Source: Phycisphaerales bacterium UBA854
GTDB taxonomy: Bacteria > Planctomycetota > Phycisphaerae > Phycisphaerales > SM1A02
Assembly (NCBI GenBank): GCA_002295885.1
Contig: DBGM01000045.1
Location: 72,734-136,733 of the forward strand
DNA: 64,000 bases
Direction of reading: 5' to 3'
Shown one piece after another: positions 61,346 to 64,000 of the stretch; positions within the stretch are counted from its first letter, which is position 1; each line of letters starts with the position of its first letter. The notes beneath the pieces were generated by a model. That model saw only the letters and a list, made by a program, of their open reading frames with translations, did no database searches and was not told where the DNA came from. The position numbers and the translations under genes were made by a program.

Positions 61346-61944
61346 ATCGAACGCTCTTCCTGCTCCTGATGGCCGTGCTCGCGGGATGCGGCGAGACCCG
61401 GACCCAGTACCGGACCATGCCCGCGTTCTACCAGCGCATGGCCGGAATCGAGGGGGCGAACAACGGTCGGATGCGTGACGGCACTGAGATCCGCTGGCAG
61501 CAGGGGAAGGAGGCGTCCCTGGACGGATTCACGGATCACACCGGCGACGTCTTCCTCATGCGCGACGAGCGGGAGGACGGAACCACCTCGCTGAATGCGC
61601 TCATCCCCGAACACGTCATGCTCAACACGCTGGAATGCGTCCGGGACCAGGAGTACCGGCTGCTCTGGGATGAACTGGTGGCCGACGGCACCAAGCGCTG
61701 GTACGAGGAGGAGGGGGGCGGCTACGAGGCGTACGAATCGTTCTTCCGTGCCAACCGCCGCGACATCGTCACCACGCTCACCCGGATGAAGGCGGGCCTC
61801 GGCTCGCAGGAACTGCGACGGGTGCGGGTCGCCGACGGAGTCACGCGTCTGGAGCTGATCGAACAGCTGCACTCGAGGTTTCGCTACACCCAGCTCGACG
61901 CGTCATGGGACGGCGAGGGGTATCGGCTGCTGACCATCCGCTGA
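61342..61944 (+). CDS. Putative lipoprotein
   Basis: A 200-residue protein with a clear lipoprotein leader MNRTLFLLLMAVLAGCGE: the lipobox LAGC puts the lipidated Cys at residue 16. The mature part has a pattern of polar and aromatic residues (YRTMPAFYQRMAGIEG, WYEEEGGGYEAYESFFRANR) but no recognised domain. It is coupled to the PD40 protein by a 4-nt overlap and followed by a terminator, so the two form a small operon and may be partners in the envelope. Confidence 0.8.
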   Translation: MNRTLFLLLMAVLAGCGETRTQYRTMPAFYQRMAGIEGANNGRMRDGTEIRWQQGKEASLDGFTDHTGDVFLMRDEREDGTTSLNALIPEHVMLNTLECVRDQEYRLLWDELVADGTKRWYEEEGGGYEAYESFFRANRRDIVTTLTRMKAGLGSQELRRVRVADGVTRLELIEQLHSRFRYTQLDASWDGEGYRLLTIR

Positions 61945-61951
61945 AAACGAG

Positions 61952-61983
61952 GCACGGGACGGACCATCCGGGCCGTCCCGTGC
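61952..61983. terminator. Bidirectional hairpin between lipoprotein gene and clpC
   Basis: GCACGGGACGG (61952-61962) and CCGTCCCGTGC (61973-61983) form an 11-bp stem with a 10-nt loop, in the 63-nt gap between convergent genes. On the minus strand it is followed by CTCGTTTTCA, a T-rich tail that would suit clpC. Confidence 0.75.
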
Positions 61984-62007
61984 GAAGGTGTCGTATGGGC
62001 GGACGAT

Positions 62008-64000
62008 CTAGTCGTCCGAGCCGGATTCGGCGGCGGCGGCCACCGGAGTGTCCGACTTGTCGAACGTGAGGTGATCGTCGCCTTCGTGGTGGGTCACCTC
62101 GATGGTGTGCCCACTGGTGTATTCGCCGCCCAGGAGGGCTTCGGCGAGGGGATCCTCGACGTAGCTGCTGATCGCACGACGGAGCGGACGGGCACCGAAG
62201 TCGGGGTTGTAGCCCTTCTGGATCAGGAAGTCCTTGGCCTTGGCGTCGAGCGCGAGTTCGAGTCCCTTGGCGCGGATGCGATCGTGGACCTTGTCCAGCT
62301 CGATGTCGATGATGTGGTACAGGTCGTCCTTCACCAGCGGCCGGAACACGATCGTGTCGTCGAGGCGGTTGATGAACTCCGGACGGAAGAACTTCTCGAC
62401 CTCGGACATGAGCGTGCCCTTGAGCGCGTCGTAGTCCTGGACCTCCTCACGCTTGCCGAATCCGAAGGACTGTCCGCCCTTGATGATGTCGGCGCCGATG
62501 TTCGAGGTCATGATCAGCAGGGTGTTGCGGAAGTCGACCTTGCGACCGAACGAATCGGTCAGGCGGCCTTCCTCCATGATCTGCAGGAGCATGTTGAACA
62601 CGTCGGGGTGGGCCTTCTCGACCTCGTCGAGCAGGACGACCGCGTAGGGGCGACGACGGATCTGTTCGGTGAGCTGTCCGCCCTCCTCGTAGCCGACGTA
62701 GCCGGGAGGCGCTCCGACGAGCCTGGAGACGGTGTGCTTCTCCATGTACTCCGACATGTCGAGGTACACCATGGCATCCTGGTTTCCGAAGAGGAACTCG
62801 GCCAGGGACTTCGCGAGAAGCGTCTTGCCGACGCCCGAGGGGCCGACGAAGATGAACGATCCCATGGGACGGTTCGGGTCCTTCAGGCCGCTGCGTGCCT
62901 TGCGGATCGCCTTCGCGACCTGCCGGACGGCTTCGTCCTGGCTGACGACGGTCTTGTGCAGTTCGTCCTCCAGCTGCAGGAGGCGTGCCGATTCGGCCTC
63001 CTCCAGACGGGTGAGGGGGACTCCGGTGATCTTCGAGACCACTTCGGCGATGACCTCCTCGTCGACGGTGCCGCTGACCTCGCTCATGCTGTCCCGCCAC
63101 TCCTTCTGCACCCGGTCCTTTTCGGCGCGGAGCTTCTCCGTCTTGTCACGGAGATCGGCGGCGAGTTCGTAGTCGGCACCGCGGACGGCGGCCTCCTTGT
63201 CGATGCTGAGCATTTCGATCTGCTGCTCGATGTCGGCGAGATCGGGCGGCTTGGTCATCGAACTCAGACGTACGCGTGCGCCGGCCTCGTCGATGATGTC
63301 GAGCGACTTGTCGGGCTGGACCCGGGCGGGAATGTACCGCGTGGACAGGTCCACGGCCGCCTCGATCGCGTCGTCGGTGATCTCGACGCGATGGTGCTCC
63401 TCGTACTTGATCTTGAGCCCCTTCAGGATCTCGATGGTCTGGTCACGGGAGGGGGGTTCGACGCCGACCGACTGGAATCGACGCTCCAGGGCCGAGTCCT
63501 TCTCGATGTACTTGCGGTACTCGTCGTAGGTGGTGGCACCGATGCATTGGATCTCGCCCCGGGAGAGGGCGGGCTTGAGCACGTTCGATGCGTCGATCGC
63601 ACCCTCCGCGCCGCCCGCACCGACCAGCGTGTGCAGTTCGTCGATGAACAGGATGATGTTCTTCGCCCGACGGACCTCGTTCATGACCGCCTTGATGCGC
63701 TCCTCGAACTGGCCCCGGTACTTGGTGCCTGCGACCATCATGGCCAGGTCGAGCACGACGACCCGACGATCGTGGAGGAGATCGGGGACCTCCTTGTGCA
63801 CGATCTTCTGGGCCAGGCCCTCGACGATCGCGGTCTTGCCCACGCCGGCCTCGCCGAGCAGGACGGGATTGTTCTTGGTGCGGCGGCAGAGGATCTGGAT
63901 CAGTCGTTCGATCTCCTCGCTGCGGCCGATCACGGGATCGAGATCGCTGGCCTTGGCAAGTTCGGTCAGATCGCGGCCGAAGCTGTCGAGGGCCGGCGTC
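62008..64000 (-). CDS. clpC: ATP-dependent Clp protease ATPase subunit ClpC (5' end outside window)
   Basis: At least 663 residues of a two-ring Hsp100 unfoldase; the gene starts beyond 64000. The first AAA domain has Walker A GEAGVGKTAIVEGLAQKI and DLAMMVAGTKYRGQFEERIK. A UVR-like middle segment (AAVRGADYELAADLRDKTEK) is typical of ClpC. The second AAA domain has GPSGVGKTLLAKSLAEFLFG, DMSEYMEKHTVSRLVGAPPG and LLDEVEKAHPDVFNMLLQ. The tail is acidic and short. It feeds unfolded proteins to ClpP. The region before the first Walker A (ALDSFGRDLTELAKASDLD) is also canonical. Confidence 0.95.
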   Translation of the reverse strand, partial: TPALDSFGRDLTELAKASDLDPVIGRSEEIERLIQILCRRTKNNPVLLGEAGVGKTAIVEGLAQKIVHKEVPDLLHDRRVVVLDLAMMVAGTKYRGQFEERIKAVMNEVRRAKNIILFIDELHTLVGAGGAEGAIDASNVLKPALSRGEIQCIGATTYDEYRKYIEKDSALERRFQSVGVEPPSRDQTIEILKGLKIKYEEHHRVEITDDAIEAAVDLSTRYIPARVQPDKSLDIIDEAGARVRLSSMTKPPDLADIEQQIEMLSIDKEAAVRGADYELAADLRDKTEKLRAEKDRVQKEWRDSMSEVSGTVDEEVIAEVVSKITGVPLTRLEEAESARLLQLEDELHKTVVSQDEAVRQVAKAIRKARSGLKDPNRPMGSFIFVGPSGVGKTLLAKSLAEFLFGNQDAMVYLDMSEYMEKHTVSRLVGAPPGYVGYEEGGQLTEQIRRRPYAVVLLDEVEKAHPDVFNMLLQIMEEGRLTDSFGRKVDFRNTLLIMTSNIGADIIKGGQSFGFGKREEVQDYDALKGTLMSEVEKFFRPEFINRLDDTIVFRPLVKDDLYHIIDIELDKVHDRIRAKGLELALDAKAKDFLIQKGYNPDFGARPLRRAISSYVEDPLAEALLGGEYTSGHTIEVTHHEGDDHLTFDKSDTPVAAAAESGSDD

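Overview
The window reads as a stretch of core chromosome from a high-GC Gram-negative bacterium. I infer a member of the Planctomycetota, most likely a Phycisphaerae-like lineage. The clues are a groEL/groES/groEL2 cluster, a potassium-type membrane pyrophosphatase, a prepilin-type protein with an N-methylation motif, many secreted proteins of unknown function, a lipid A-type acyltransferase (so an LPS-like outer membrane) and a squalene-hopene cyclase relative. The taxonomy is an inference from gene content only. I see no insertion sequence, prophage, integrase, CRISPR array or rRNA operon; one tRNA is present.

Layout. 1-4203: chaperone cluster (end of a GGM-tailed GroEL, groES, a second GroEL, dnaJ, grpE, an FmdB-type zinc ribbon). 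4246-12947: RNase R, acetyl-CoA synthetase, a large secreted protein, tRNA-Gln with a clear promoter, purE-pdxH, a YacP/Rae1-like NYN nuclease facing away from rpsU. 13146-17281: membrane pyrophosphatase with an extra soluble loop, then rsfS, trmB and a small Cys-rich protein. 17288-23438: sensor kinase, MacB-type permease, glycine-rich secretin-like (STN) protein and a large secreted protein. 23609-30062: a possible 28-residue peptide, a strong hairpin terminator, ribosomal protein S1, an MFS-type transporter, a HIT protein and an ABC-F ATPase. 30122-36477: ECF sigma/anti-sigma pair, a pilin-like protein, an EEP-fold phosphatase/nuclease, an SLC13/TrkA-C permease and a 3'(2'),5'-bisphosphate nucleotidase.

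36578-42249 (minus strand) is an ATP synthase operon: atpZ, atpI-like, atpB, atpE, atpF, atpH, then a periplasmic SIMPL-domain gene, then atpA. It ends at a hairpin, without the genes for gamma, beta and epsilon. 42338-46695: a solitary nuoI, a small lipoprotein-like gene, an HU gene with a long structured leader, replicative helicase dnaB and a Na/Ca-type exchanger. 46850-50788: a second ECF sigma gene, a likely anti-sigma factor, an exported coiled-coil protein and two oligopeptide ABC transporter components, all in one direction. 50921-64000: a duplicated SseB-like protein; a minus-strand group (coiled-coil membrane protein, lipid A-type acyltransferase, single-domain response regulator, small protein); lysine 6-aminotransferase; a FIST sensor protein; a squalene-hopene cyclase-like protein with an altered acid motif; an RluA-type pseudouridine synthase; a PD40 beta-propeller protein with a lipoprotein; and ClpC running off the end.

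Most of the window is ordinary housekeeping. The most unusual features are the SIMPL gene lodged inside the split ATP synthase operon, the roughly 115-residue insertion in the pyrophosphatase, the non-canonical cyclase, the tandemly duplicated SseB-like protein and the very tight packing of convergent genes. I did not find a clear-cut new defence, mobile or biosynthetic system.
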